A DNA stretch of 9,383 bases from an uncultured Paracoccaceae bacterium. Lineage in GTDB: Bacteria > Pseudomonadota > Alphaproteobacteria > Rhodobacterales > Rhodobacteraceae. How positions within the stretch are numbered: position 1 is the first letter of the stretch; every line of letters starts with the position of its first letter. The stretch is taken from positions 1 through 9,383 of the forward strand of contig CALCPC010000159.1 in assembly GCA_937900975.1 (NCBI GenBank). The letters are read 5' to 3'. Of this stretch, positions 1 through 6,043 are shown in pieces. The notes below the pieces were generated by a model. That model saw only the letters and a list, made by a program, of their open reading frames with translations, made no database searches and was not told the DNA's origin. A program made the position numbers and the translations under genes.

Positions 1-333
1 AGGGCCGCAGCGGACGGGGACTTTGTCGTCGCCCTCTACAATCCCGTTTCGCGCACCCGCCGGACGCTGCTCGACGAAGCGCGGGAGACGTTGCTAACCG
101 CCCGACCGGCGGAGACGCCGGTGCTTCTTGCCAGCAATCTTGGCCGACCCGAGGAGCGGCTTTCGCGACGCACGCTCGCCACGCTCCGCACAGAGGAGGT
201 GGACATGTTGACGGTGGTGCTGATCGGCTCAAGCCAAAGTCAGTCGGTGCCCGTGGGCGACCATGCCGCCGGGGCCGCGGGCGCCTGGCTTTTCACGCCG
301 CGGGGGTATGCGCGAAAGGGATCCGGGCAATGA
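1..333 (+). CDS. cobJ: Precorrin-3B C17-methyltransferase, C-terminal part (left edge cut)
   Basis: This is the last 110 codons of a tetrapyrrole methylase, open from the first base of the window to the TGA at 331-333. CobJ uses S-adenosylmethionine to methylate C17 of precorrin-3B with ring contraction, in the aerobic branch of corrin ring synthesis in the cytoplasm. Visible family marks are ALYNPVS near the left edge, a run of conserved R/T/L residues (RTRRTLLDEARE), the segment VDMLTVVLIGSS, and the ending TPRGY, which is typical of CobJ/CbiH C-termini. The N-terminal SAM-binding loops lie outside the window. The next frame starts with an ATG that overlaps this stop (ATGA at 330-333), so translational coupling in one cobalamin operon is likely. 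CobJ is preferred over other corrin methylases because of the TPRGY tail and because cobM follows. Confidence 0.9.
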   Translation, partial: RAAADGDFVVALYNPVSRTRRTLLDEARETLLTARPAETPVLLASNLGRPEERLSRRTLATLRTEEVDMLTVVLIGSSQSQSVPVGDHAAGAAGAWLFTPRGYARKGSGQ

Positions 334-731
334 GCGATCCTTGGGCTGGCGGCGGCGCCTTGCAGTATCGGGTGAGCGGGCCGCGTGGCCCGGGCCGCGC
401 TTGCCCTTGCGAAACCGGCCAGCGGACCTCTGGCCACTGTCTTGCGGCGACGCCGGGCCGTCGGGCGGGCGCGCCCGCCGACGCCCCGGTCCATGGGGGG
501 GCGGCCAGCGATGTGGCGGCCCCCGGGTTTTGTGGGCCGTGCGGCTCTCACCGCCTTGGGTCCGGGCATGGTTTGGCGACGCCCGAAACCCATGTGGGCA
601 CGCTGGGTGCTGCGCCAGGTTTGGCGCCGTCGGGGCGCATTTTCGTGGCCGAGAAGGGCGCGCCCTTCATGCGGGGGTTGACCCGCCGCAAGCGCCGAGA
701 TCGATCAGACAACAGGGGGCAGATTTTGTGA
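330..731 (+). CDS. Small unidentified protein between cobJ and cobM (position suggests cobE; not confirmed)
   Basis: The frame has 133 codons. Its ATG overlaps the cobJ stop (ATGA, 330-333) and its TGA overlaps the cobM GTG start (GTGA, 728-731). An AAAGGG stretch lies about 11-12 bases before the ATG. Coupling at both ends is the main argument that it is translated. The product is soluble, rich in Gly/Ala/Arg/Pro, with Cys-rich patches (CPC near residue 25, FCGPCGSH near 67-74) and a basic tail. I do not recognise the family with confidence. Size and place fit CobE, the small homologue of the CbiG C-terminal domain, and residues 88-113 (THVGTLGAAPGLA, then GRIFVAEKGAPF) loosely recall its last motif, but the alanine-rich VAEAAAL core is missing. 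My hand count of GC by codon position is almost flat in the first third and shows coding-like bias only towards the end. It could be a divergent cobE, a frame-damaged cobE, or a spurious frame. Confidence 0.4.
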   Translation: MSDPWAGGGALQYRVSGPRGPGRACPCETGQRTSGHCLAATPGRRAGAPADAPVHGGAASDVAAPGFCGPCGSHRLGSGHGLATPETHVGTLGAAPGLAPSGRIFVAEKGAPFMRGLTRRKRRDRSDNRGQIL

Positions 732-1489
732 CGGTTTATTTTATCGGTGCAGGGCCGGGCGATCCCGACCTCATCACGGTCAAGGGGCAGCGGCTGATCG
801 CGCGATGCCCGGTTTGCCTTTACGCCGGATCCTTGGTGCCCGAGGCGGTGATCGCCGGCGCGCCAAAGGGGGCCCATGTGCGCGACACCGCCGCCATGAC
901 GCTGGACGAAATCGTCGGCGAGATCGCGCGCGCCGATGCGCAGGGCGCGGATGTTGCGCGGGTGCATTCGGGCGACCCGTCGCTTTACGGCGCGATAGCC
1001 GAGCAGATCCGCAGGCTCGACGCCGCCGGCATTCCGTTTGAGATCGTGCCGGGCGTGCCCGCCTATGCGGCGGCGGCGGCGGCGCTTGGGCGGGAATTGA
1101 CCGTGCCAGAGGTTTGCCAAACGGTGATCCTGACGCGCACGACAATGCAATCCTCGGCGATGCCCGCGGGCGAGGATCTGGCGACACTCGGCGCCAGTGG
1201 TGCGACGCTTGCCATCCATCTGTCGGTCCGCAATCTGCGTGAGATTACGCGCACGCTGACACCGCTATACGGCGCCGATTGCCCGGCGGTTCTGGCCTAT
1301 CGCGTTGGCTGGCCGGACCAAAAACTGCTGGAGTGTCGGCTTGACGGTCTTCAGGCCCTGGCGCAAGAGCACAAGATCACCCGGACTGCGCTGGTTTTGG
1401 TGGGCCCGGGCCTTGCGCCCGAGGGGTTTCGCGACAGCGCGCTTTACGATGGCGCGCACGCCCATGTTTTGCGCCCCGCCCGGCGGTGA
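728..1489 (+). CDS. cobM: Precorrin-4 C11-methyltransferase
   Basis: The product has 253 residues, a normal length for CobM/CbiF. It transfers a methyl group from S-adenosylmethionine to C11 of precorrin-4, giving precorrin-5 in aerobic cobalamin synthesis. The N-terminal glycine loop GAGPGDPDLITVKG is at residues 7-20, the LYAGSLVP motif at 31-38, the SAM-site motif VHSGDPSLYG at 79-88, PGVPA at 108-112 and YRVGWPDQ at 191-198; together these identify CobM rather than CobI or CobJ. The GTG start at 728 is chosen because the homology begins there, an AGGGGG ribosome-binding site lies just upstream, and it overlaps the previous stop (GTGA). The same frame stays open upstream to about 263, but that extension looks unlike any methylase. 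Residues 113-119 are a run of alanines encoded by a GCG repeat. It appears to be the last gene of the operon, since the next gene converges on it. Confidence 0.95.
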   Translation: MTVYFIGAGPGDPDLITVKGQRLIARCPVCLYAGSLVPEAVIAGAPKGAHVRDTAAMTLDEIVGEIARADAQGADVARVHSGDPSLYGAIAEQIRRLDAAGIPFEIVPGVPAYAAAAAALGRELTVPEVCQTVILTRTTMQSSAMPAGEDLATLGASGATLAIHLSVRNLREITRTLTPLYGADCPAVLAYRVGWPDQKLLECRLDGLQALAQEHKITRTALVLVGPGLAPEGFRDSALYDGAHAHVLRPARR

Positions 1490-1505
1490 TCGGCGCCAAG
1501 CCGTT

Positions 1506-1524
1506 CGCGCAAGCGCGTGTTTTC
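1506..1524 (+). terminator. Weak terminator-like hairpin after cobM
   Basis: The stem CGCGC/GCGCG (1506-1510 with 1513-1517) is followed at once by TGTTTT. It lies in the 66-base gap between the convergent cobM and csaA genes, so it could end the cobalamin transcript. The stem is short and would need to open to 4 base pairs to leave a workable loop, so this is a weak call. Confidence 0.3.
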
Positions 1525-1555
1525 AAAGCCCCAGCGCCGCCGAAAAAGCCCGCCC

Positions 1556-1888
1556 TCAATGCACCCGAGCGCCAAGCGGCACGGCGCGATCCGGTGCCAG
1601 CAAAACGATACCGCCATCGGCGTCGGAAAGGCCAAGCACCAGAACTTCTGACATCATGGGACCGATCTGACGGGGCGGGAAGTTCACCACTGCGATGACG
1701 TGTTGGCCGACCAGGTTTTCGGGCGTGTAATGCGCGGTGATCTGCGCGGAGGAGGCTTTTTCGCCGATTTCGGGCCCGAAATCGATCCAGAGCCGGATCG
1801 CAGGTTTGCGCGCTTCTGGAAAGGGCGCTGCCCGCACCACGCGCCCGACGCGCATTTCGACGGCGGCGAACCCTTCCAGGGGCGTCAT
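1556..1888 (-). CDS. csaA: CsaA-type tRNA-binding protein
   Basis: The product has 110 residues, the full length of stand-alone CsaA proteins. These are small OB-fold dimers of the tRNA-binding domain family, described as tRNA-binding proteins with chaperone or export-related activity. The sequence follows the family consensus closely: VEMRVGRVVRAAPFPEARKPA at 10-30, LWIDFGPEIG at 33-42, KASSAQITAHYTPE at 44-57, VVNFPPRQIGP at 67-77 and MSEVLVLG at 79-86. The ATG at 1888 begins 7 bases after the phasin stop, so the two genes are probably cotranscribed, phasin first. The start is fixed by homology; the ribosome-binding site inside the phasin end is weak. The assignment to the family is firm, the cellular role is not. 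Confidence 0.93.
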   Translation of the reverse strand: MTPLEGFAAVEMRVGRVVRAAPFPEARKPAIRLWIDFGPEIGEKASSAQITAHYTPENLVGQHVIAVVNFPPRQIGPMMSEVLVLGLSDADGGIVLLAPDRAVPLGARVH

Positions 1889-1895
1889 CGGCGGT

Positions 1896-2360
1896 TTAGC
1901 TCGGTTTGACGTTGTCGATCATGTCGCGCAACTCATTCAGCGATTCTTCCACCCGAGACGACACGATCTGGTAGGCGTCGGCATTGGTGCGCGCCGCCGT
2001 TTCCGCAAGATCCCGCATGTTGTCCAGCGCTTTTTGAAACGCGGTGCGCATGATCTCGGCCTGCGCCTCTGGGTCCGGGGCCTTCAGGGCACCAGGCTCC
2101 ATCGAGGACATTTGCGCGCGCGCTTCACGCATGGTTTCGTCCAGGATTTTCAGTTGCTGGCGAAAGATGTTTTGAAACCCTTCGGCCGCTGCGGCATTGG
2201 CCTCCACCAGGGCGTCCATGTTCTTTTTCTGCGCTGCCATCAACGCCTCGGCATCGACGCCCGGCACTTTCATCTCGGCGACATATTTTGAAAAGTCGTT
2301 CTTTTCGAAGAACTCTTTCATGGATTCTGGGGTCACTGCGAATTTGTTCAGATCGATCAT
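1896..2360 (-). CDS. Phasin family protein
   Basis: The product has 154 residues, is mainly helical, and has no signal peptide or membrane segment. Phasins coat polyhydroxyalkanoate granules in the cytoplasm and limit their coalescence; some family members bind membranes or act more generally as helical scaffolds. Seen here are an N-terminal segment DLNKFAVTPESMKEFFEKNDFSKY, a long amphipathic region with Ala/Glu/Gln/Met heptad character (about 37-90), a short Pro/Gly break (GALKAPDPEAQ, 90-100), and a second helix with AFQKALDNMRDLAETAARTNADAY (107-130), which matches the usual phasin repeat of Ala/Asn/Glu-rich helix. The ATG at 2360 has AGGGAC about 8 bases upstream. No PHA synthase or depolymerase gene is in the window, so a link to PHA rests on family membership. 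Confidence 0.85.
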   Translation of the reverse strand: MIDLNKFAVTPESMKEFFEKNDFSKYVAEMKVPGVDAEALMAAQKKNMDALVEANAAAAEGFQNIFRQQLKILDETMREARAQMSSMEPGALKAPDPEAQAEIMRTAFQKALDNMRDLAETAARTNADAYQIVSSRVEESLNELRDMIDNVKPS

Positions 2361-2405
2361 GGCACCGTCCCTGTGGCATTTTCTCCACCTTGGCCGCTAA
2401 GCCGA

Positions 2406-2430
2406 AGCGGGGCAACGATTCGGCCCCGCT
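2406..2430 (-). terminator. Strong hairpin after the YbjN-family gene
   Basis: A perfect 8-base-pair stem, AGCGGGGC (2406-2413) with GCCCCGCT (2423-2430), has a 9-base loop. It sits 8 bases past the TGA of the YbjN-family gene and 45 bases before the phasin start on the - strand. No T-run follows, so it may be a Rho-assisted end or an mRNA-stabilising structure rather than a classic intrinsic terminator. It implies that the phasin-csaA pair has a degree of independent expression. Confidence 0.5.
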
Positions 2431-2438
2431 CCGTGCGA

Positions 2439-2942
2439 TCAGGCGCGGCCAAACGCCTCTGTCATGGCGATTTCGATGGCTGTTTCGGGGGGCTCGTCCC
2501 CCCAAGCGACCATTTGGAAGGCGGGGAAAAACCGCTCGCACGCCATGACCGCCCGGCGCACCATCTCTGAGATTTGTGCAGCCGAGGCCGTGGCCCCGCC
2601 CGCCAGGTTCAGCCCATAGCGGTACACCATGATTTTCTGGGCCGACAACCGGGTGAAAGCGCCCGACCAACACTTATCGTTGGCGCGCTCCATCACTTCG
2701 TAAAGCGCTGGAAGGCGCGCGTTGGGCGGGTCCATATCGAAGGCGCAAATCAGGCGGAGCGTCTGGTCGTAATCGGACCAAGCCAGCGTAAGGGAATAGG
2801 TGCGCCACGCGCCTTCGATCGCCATCGCAATCTGATCGTCGCCGACGCGGTCGAAATCCCATTCGTGATGTTCTGCAAGGTTTTCGACGATATCGATGGG
2901 GTGGAGGTCGTCACCGCTTAGATCGTATTCGACACTGCTCAT
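2439..2942 (-). CDS. YbjN domain-containing protein
   Basis: The product has 167 residues, is soluble, and lacks a signal peptide. The family (YbjN, a fold related to type III secretion chaperones) is widespread in proteobacteria and is usually tied to stress or surface-related regulation in E. coli, with no defined biochemical activity. Recognisable parts are HPIDIVENLAEHHEWDFDR (14-32), a strand-rich middle with WRTYSLTLAWSDYDQTLRLICAFDM (46-70), and PALYEVMERANDKCWSGAF (78-96), followed by the helical IMVYRYGLNLAGGA region (104-117) and the acidic C-terminus. The ATG at 2942 is preceded by GAGAGGGG about 8 bases upstream. It is the first gene after a 163-base gap and is followed by a hairpin, so it probably has its own transcript. 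Confidence 0.85.
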   Translation of the reverse strand: MSSVEYDLSGDDLHPIDIVENLAEHHEWDFDRVGDDQIAMAIEGAWRTYSLTLAWSDYDQTLRLICAFDMDPPNARLPALYEVMERANDKCWSGAFTRLSAQKIMVYRYGLNLAGGATASAAQISEMVRRAVMACERFFPAFQMVAWGDEPPETAIEIAMTEAFGRA

Positions 2943-3105
2943 ACCAGGCCCCTCTCGTTTTGGCCGCTGGCGGAGCTAGGCCCCGCTAGGGGCTGTGAGG
3001 TTGTCTATCGATGGCGGGCGACAATCGCCTACCACCAAGATATGGTGGGATGAAAGCCTGTCGTTGTAAAGCGCTTTCTCAAGACCTTTGCGTGACAGCG
3101 CGCCC
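2943..3105. other. Gap with three strong hairpins between the chemoreceptor and YbjN-family genes
   Basis: This 163-base gap lies after the chemoreceptor stop and before the YbjN-family start, both on the - strand. It holds three clean inverted repeats: GCCCC/GGGGC around GCTA (2980-2993), GGCGA/TCGCC around CAA (3017-3029), and CCACCA/TGGTGG around AGATA (3032-3048). A self-complementary AAAGCGCTTT lies at 3068-3077. The hairpin at 3032-3048 could end the chemoreceptor transcript, but no T-run follows. The ribosome-binding site of the YbjN-family gene is GAGAGGGG next to 2943. No protein-like frame is seen here. Confidence 0.5.
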
Positions 3106-4971
3106 TTACGCGGCTGCACTGTTGTGCGCGGCATCGGCCCCGCCACCCTCGGTCCGAAACCGCGCCAGAAGATCGGCAAGCCGTTTGGCCTGACGCCCCA
3201 ACTCTTCGGCGCTCGACGCGCCTTTCACGGCGATCTGAGCGGACATCTGCGTGGTTTCATCAAGGTTCGAGACCGCTTGGCTGATCTCAGTAATCCCTTG
3301 GCTTTGGTCCTGGGTCGCTGTGGAAATCTGCGCCAGCGCTGCCGAAACCTCCGCAATCGATCCCAGGATGCTGGACAGCACATCGCCGGACTGGTTGACC
3401 AATTCGGCGCCGTTCTCAACCTGCCGCCGGCTTGTTTCGATCAGTTCGGTAATGTCGCGCGCCGCATCGGCAGAGCGTTGTGCCAGCGTGCGAACCTCGG
3501 ATGCGACAACGGTAAAGCCCTTGCCCGCCTCGCCCGCCCGTGCCGCTTCCACCGCGGCGTTCAGCGCCAAAAGATTGGTCTGAAACGCAATCCCGTCGAT
3601 CACGCTGGTGATTTCGGAAATGCGGGTTGAGCCTGCCTCGATCTCGCTCATCGCTTCGTTGGCGCGGGTCACGATCTCGCGCCCGGTGTCGGCGCGGCGG
3701 CGCGTTTCTTCCGCTTGCGCGGCAGAGGCCTTGATGTTTTTGGAGTTGGCGATGGTGGAGGCTTTCAGTTGCTCCATCGTGGCGGCCGTCTCTTCCAGGG
3801 CCGAGGCCTGGTTCTCGGACCGGCGCGACAGGTCGTGCGCGTCCGCCTCTATTTGCGTGGCCGAACTGCGGATGGCGCGCTCGGACGTGCCAAGCTCCCC
3901 CATCAGCCCGCTGATATGCCCTGCCATATCGTTCAGCCCCGATCCCACCTCACCAAACCGTCCCGTGAACCGCGCGGGCATCCGACGCGTCAGATCGCCG
4001 GCAACCAAAGCGGCGGTGGATTGGTCGATCTCATCGAGAAAGTCGTCGATGGTGGCGGACAGCGCGTTGATCCCGTCGGCCAGGGCGGTCAGGGTCTCGT
4101 CCTCAAAACTCTGCGCGACCCTCTGCGAAAAATCGCCTGTCTGCGCGGCGGCGACGATCCCGCCGACGCCAGAGCCAAGCGCATGAAGCATCTCGGATTT
4201 TCGCGCCTCGGCAGCGGAACGCGCCGCCAGGTCTGCCTCCCGCTGTGTTGCGTTTTCGCGCAATCGGTCGCGCAGGCCCGCGACGCCGCGCGCCATCGCG
4301 CCGATCTCATCGCCGCGCTGGGCCAACGATATCTCTTGGTCGTAGTCCCCAGCGCTTAGCGCGTCGAGGCTGGCGTTGAGGTTGCGGATCGGCCGGGCGA
4401 CAAATTGACGAACCAAAAGCCAGGCAGACAGCGCGGTGATGGCCGACAGGCCAAAGCCAAACGCCAGAAGCCGGATGGCGGTGGCGCGCAGGTCAGCCTC
4501 CATCCGCCGGGTATCCCAGCCGATCTCAAGCACGCCGACAGCATCCCCGGCCGCACCAAATGTGATCAATCCAGCCGAAACGGTGTCGCGGAAAATCGGG
4601 GTACTGCCCAACGCCTCCGCCGCTGGCCGGGCCGTCCCCGGATCGTCGGGTGGCGTACCAAAGGCCGCGACGGTGCTGCCCGCAGCGTCCGTCACCGCGA
4701 TCCAAGACACTTGCTGCCCTTCGACTGTGGCGAAGGCGTCAAGCGATGCGGCGACGTCCTCTGATTTGCGAAACCGGCCCGCGCCGCCAAGCGTCGCCGC
4801 CAGAAGGTTTGTCTGCTGGATGCCAGAGTGTTCGAAACCGTCGGCCTTGGAGGCCTGTGTGGTCACGTAAGACAAGGCCGTGAGGGACAGTGTTACCAAA
4901 ACAAGCGCTACGGCGACCGCCAATGAAATGGCGTGCCCGAGACCCGCTGATACCTTGAACATGCCTGCCAT
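3106..4971 (-). CDS. Methyl-accepting chemotaxis protein with HAMP domains
   Basis: The product is a 621-residue transmembrane chemoreceptor. A short N-terminus leads into membrane helix 1 (about 12-36), a periplasmic sensor of about 125 residues (37-163) with Cache-like stretches such as VSWIAVTDAAGSTVAAFG (88-105), then membrane helix 2 (about 165-189). A HAMP domain follows (about 187-240), then a second HAMP-like segment (about 270-335), then the long signalling coiled coil. The kinase-contacting hairpin tip is unmistakable: IDGIAFQTNLLALNAAVEAARAGEAGKGF at 458-486 (quoted as landmarks ID, FQTNLLALNAA, EAARAGEAG, KGF). ALEET (391-395) and the C-terminal SSAEE region (586-590) are plausible methylation sites. 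No CheR-tethering pentapeptide is present; the tail is Ala-rich. The ATG at 4971 has GGGGGAG 9 bases upstream. A secreted Cache-like protein gene lies 56 bases upstream on the same strand. The ligand is unknown. Confidence 0.95.
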   Translation of the reverse strand: MAGMFKVSAGLGHAISLAVAVALVLVTLSLTALSYVTTQASKADGFEHSGIQQTNLLAATLGGAGRFRKSEDVAASLDAFATVEGQQVSWIAVTDAAGSTVAAFGTPPDDPGTARPAAEALGSTPIFRDTVSAGLITFGAAGDAVGVLEIGWDTRRMEADLRATAIRLLAFGFGLSAITALSAWLLVRQFVARPIRNLNASLDALSAGDYDQEISLAQRGDEIGAMARGVAGLRDRLRENATQREADLAARSAAEARKSEMLHALGSGVGGIVAAAQTGDFSQRVAQSFEDETLTALADGINALSATIDDFLDEIDQSTAALVAGDLTRRMPARFTGRFGEVGSGLNDMAGHISGLMGELGTSERAIRSSATQIEADAHDLSRRSENQASALEETAATMEQLKASTIANSKNIKASAAQAEETRRRADTGREIVTRANEAMSEIEAGSTRISEITSVIDGIAFQTNLLALNAAVEAARAGEAGKGFTVVASEVRTLAQRSADAARDITELIETSRRQVENGAELVNQSGDVLSSILGSIAEVSAALAQISTATQDQSQGITEISQAVSNLDETTQMSAQIAVKGASSAEELGRQAKRLADLLARFRTEGGGADAAHNSAAA

Positions 4972-4987
4972 GATCCATCACTCCCCC

Positions 4988-5019
4988 AAAACAAGGCCGG
5001 AGCGCCCGAACGGCGCCCC
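4988..5019 (-). terminator. Terminator or attenuator between the Cache-protein gene and the chemoreceptor gene
   Basis: On the - strand, an 8-base-pair stem with one G-T pair (GGGGCGCC with GGCGCTCC, loop GTTCG; + coordinates 4999-5006 and 5012-5019) is followed a few bases later by TTGTTTT (4988-4994). It fills most of the 56-base gap, leaving only the chemoreceptor ribosome-binding site after it. This is the most classic intrinsic terminator in the window. In this position it would let the secreted protein be made in excess over the receptor, if the two genes share a promoter. Confidence 0.6.
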
Positions 5020-5027
5020 GATCTGGC

Positions 5028-5603
5028 TTAGTTCAACAGCTCAAGGTTCACGCCAAACGTGACGGCGCCGATCACCACGTTGAGCGCGGGGTCATAGACG
5101 GGAAAAGAGATCTGGCTTTGATAAGTCTGGGTGCTGTCGTCCAGCTCAATGTCGCCGAAATGGATCGTGCCCTGGGGCGTTCCATAGGATTCGGTGAATT
5201 TTGCCTCATCGCCTTGCCAGAGATCGGACGTGATATCGCTTTGCGCGACATTCAGTCCGCGGTTGTCGGTCACGAACACTTCGGTAATCAGGCCTCCGGC
5301 GGCTTCCTTGCGCTCCCGCAGGATCGAAGAGCCGGGTCTGGCCAGGATGTCGTCGATCATCGGAGAGACCGCCGCGCCGATTTCGGCGCGCCAGGTTTGG
5401 TCCAGTGCGTCGATATCGGCCTGCGAAAGGCCGGTATGCGCGGCGTTTTGCGCATTGATTGCATCGATCAAAGCGGGTTCGGCCATCCAGCCCATAAGCT
5501 GCCCCTCTGCAAGATCGCGGAGCGCGCCTTCGAATTCATTGGCTTTCGCGGGAAGCGCGGCAAGAAAAGCCGTCGCAGCGACGGTCAGTAGGCGGCGAGA
5601 CAT
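5028..5603 (-). CDS. Secreted stand-alone PDC/Cache-like sensor protein
   Basis: The product has 191 residues with a typical Sec signal peptide (MSRRLLTVAATAFLAALPAKA, cleavage likely after AKA at 19-21) and no further membrane segment, so the mature protein should be free in the periplasm. The mature part has a helical N-terminal half (22-90) and a strand-rich second half: ITEVFVTDNRGLNVAQS (106-122), DLWQGDEAKF (127-136), IHFGDIELDDSTQTYQSQ (147-164), and FPVYDPALNVVIGAVTFGVNLELL (167-190). This order, with a DxxG turn, a W-Q-G-D segment and a final VIGAVTFGV strand, is that of PDC/Cache ligand-binding folds seen in chemoreceptors and histidine kinases. The ATG at 5603 has a strong GGAGG 9 bases upstream. 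Its neighbour downstream is a chemoreceptor. A role as a soluble binding partner of that receptor is inference; no ligand can be named. Confidence 0.82.
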   Translation of the reverse strand: MSRRLLTVAATAFLAALPAKANEFEGALRDLAEGQLMGWMAEPALIDAINAQNAAHTGLSQADIDALDQTWRAEIGAAVSPMIDDILARPGSSILRERKEAAGGLITEVFVTDNRGLNVAQSDITSDLWQGDEAKFTESYGTPQGTIHFGDIELDDSTQTYQSQISFPVYDPALNVVIGAVTFGVNLELLN

Positions 5604-5742
5604 GACAAGGATCCTCCGATACAGTCGTCAGGCGCACCGGGCACGGGGGCCGCGCGCCAAGTGCTTTGCAGCCCCGTCTTCGGATCAAGGGTTTAAGGTC
5701 GGGTTTAACCGGACTGTCGGAAAAACATGCAATTCGACCGGT
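5604..5742 (-). promoter_or_regulatory. Upstream region of the Cache-protein gene, with TTAA direct repeat and leader hairpin
   Basis: Between the UbiK-family stop and the Cache-protein start, two copies of GGGTTTAA (5689-5696 and 5701-5708) stand 12 bases apart, giving TTAA-N8-TTAAC. CtrA, which controls motility genes in many Rhodobacterales, binds TTAA-N7-TTAAC, so this is one base too wide. Nearer the gene is an inverted repeat ACGGGG/CCCCGT (5643-5648 with 5672-5677), which would fold in the leader. AACCGG/CCGGTT (5707-5712 with 5738-5743) could fold after the UbiK-family stop. A promoter here is likely, but no clean -35/-10 pair could be chosen. Confidence 0.35.
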
Positions 5743-5988
5743 TCAGCCGCCCTCGCGCTCTAGCGCATCAAGCCGGGCCTTCAGCGCGTCGTTCTCCTCC
5801 CGCGCCTTTTGGGCCATGGCGCGCACGGCGTCGAACTCATCGCGGCTGACGAAATCGCGGTCGGCCATCCAGCGGTCGAGCATGCTTTTCATCGCGGTTT
5901 CCGCCTCTTCCCGCGCGCCCTGGGCGACACCCATGGCGTTGGTCATCAACTGGCTGATATCGTCGAAAAGTCGGCTGCGCGTTTGCAT
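5743..5988 (-). CDS. UbiK-family accessory factor (BMFP domain)
   Basis: The product is 81 residues, the usual size of the family formerly called YqiC/BMFP. In E. coli, UbiK is an accessory factor that assists the ubiquinone biosynthesis complex and forms coiled-coil trimers that interact with membranes. The N-terminal amphipathic part RSRLFDDISQLMTNAMGVAQGAREE (4-28) and the middle EETAMKSMLDRWMADRDFVSRDEFDAVRAMAQKAREENDALKARL pattern (best seen as FVSRDEFDAVRAMAQKAREEN, 46-66) match the family, with a C-terminal coiled coil of Leu/Ala/Glu heptads (58-78). The ATG at 5986-5988 is preceded by AGGTGA. The gene is transcribed away from the exported TPR-like gene. Family assignment is firm; whether it acts on quinone synthesis here is by analogy. 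Confidence 0.88.
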   Translation of the reverse strand: MQTRSRLFDDISQLMTNAMGVAQGAREEAETAMKSMLDRWMADRDFVSRDEFDAVRAMAQKAREENDALKARLDALEREGG

Positions 5989-6014
5989 GGGTCACCTGTC
6001 GCTTCGCTAATGAA

Positions 6015-6043
6015 GATATGGCGTGCAATGGGGCGCTTGCCAA
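6015..6043 (-). promoter_or_regulatory. Probable promoter of the UbiK-family gene
   Basis: Read on the - strand, TTGGCA (6038-6043) matches the -35 consensus at five of six bases and is separated by exactly 17 bases from CATATC (6015-6020), a moderate -10. The implied start near 6008 gives a leader of about 20 bases before the ATG at 5988, with AGGTGA inside it. The prediction is by eye only. Confidence 0.4.

Noticed and set aside
263..727. In-frame upstream extension of cobM, giving a 408-residue protein
   Set aside because: The extension is Arg/Gly/Trp-rich, overlaps cobJ out of frame, and CobM homology begins exactly at the GTG at 728 with a ribosome-binding site. The frame is open only because of high GC.
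548..1219. Long - strand frame opposite cobM (223 codons)
   Set aside because: It is antisense to a well-identified gene, very Arg/His-rich and has no recognisable motif. It is a shadow of cobM codon bias.
3608..4186. Long + strand frames opposite the chemoreceptor (also 3088-3630 and 3715-4359)
   Set aside because: They lie antisense to the conserved signalling domain, have Ser/Arg-rich low-complexity products and no ribosome-binding support.
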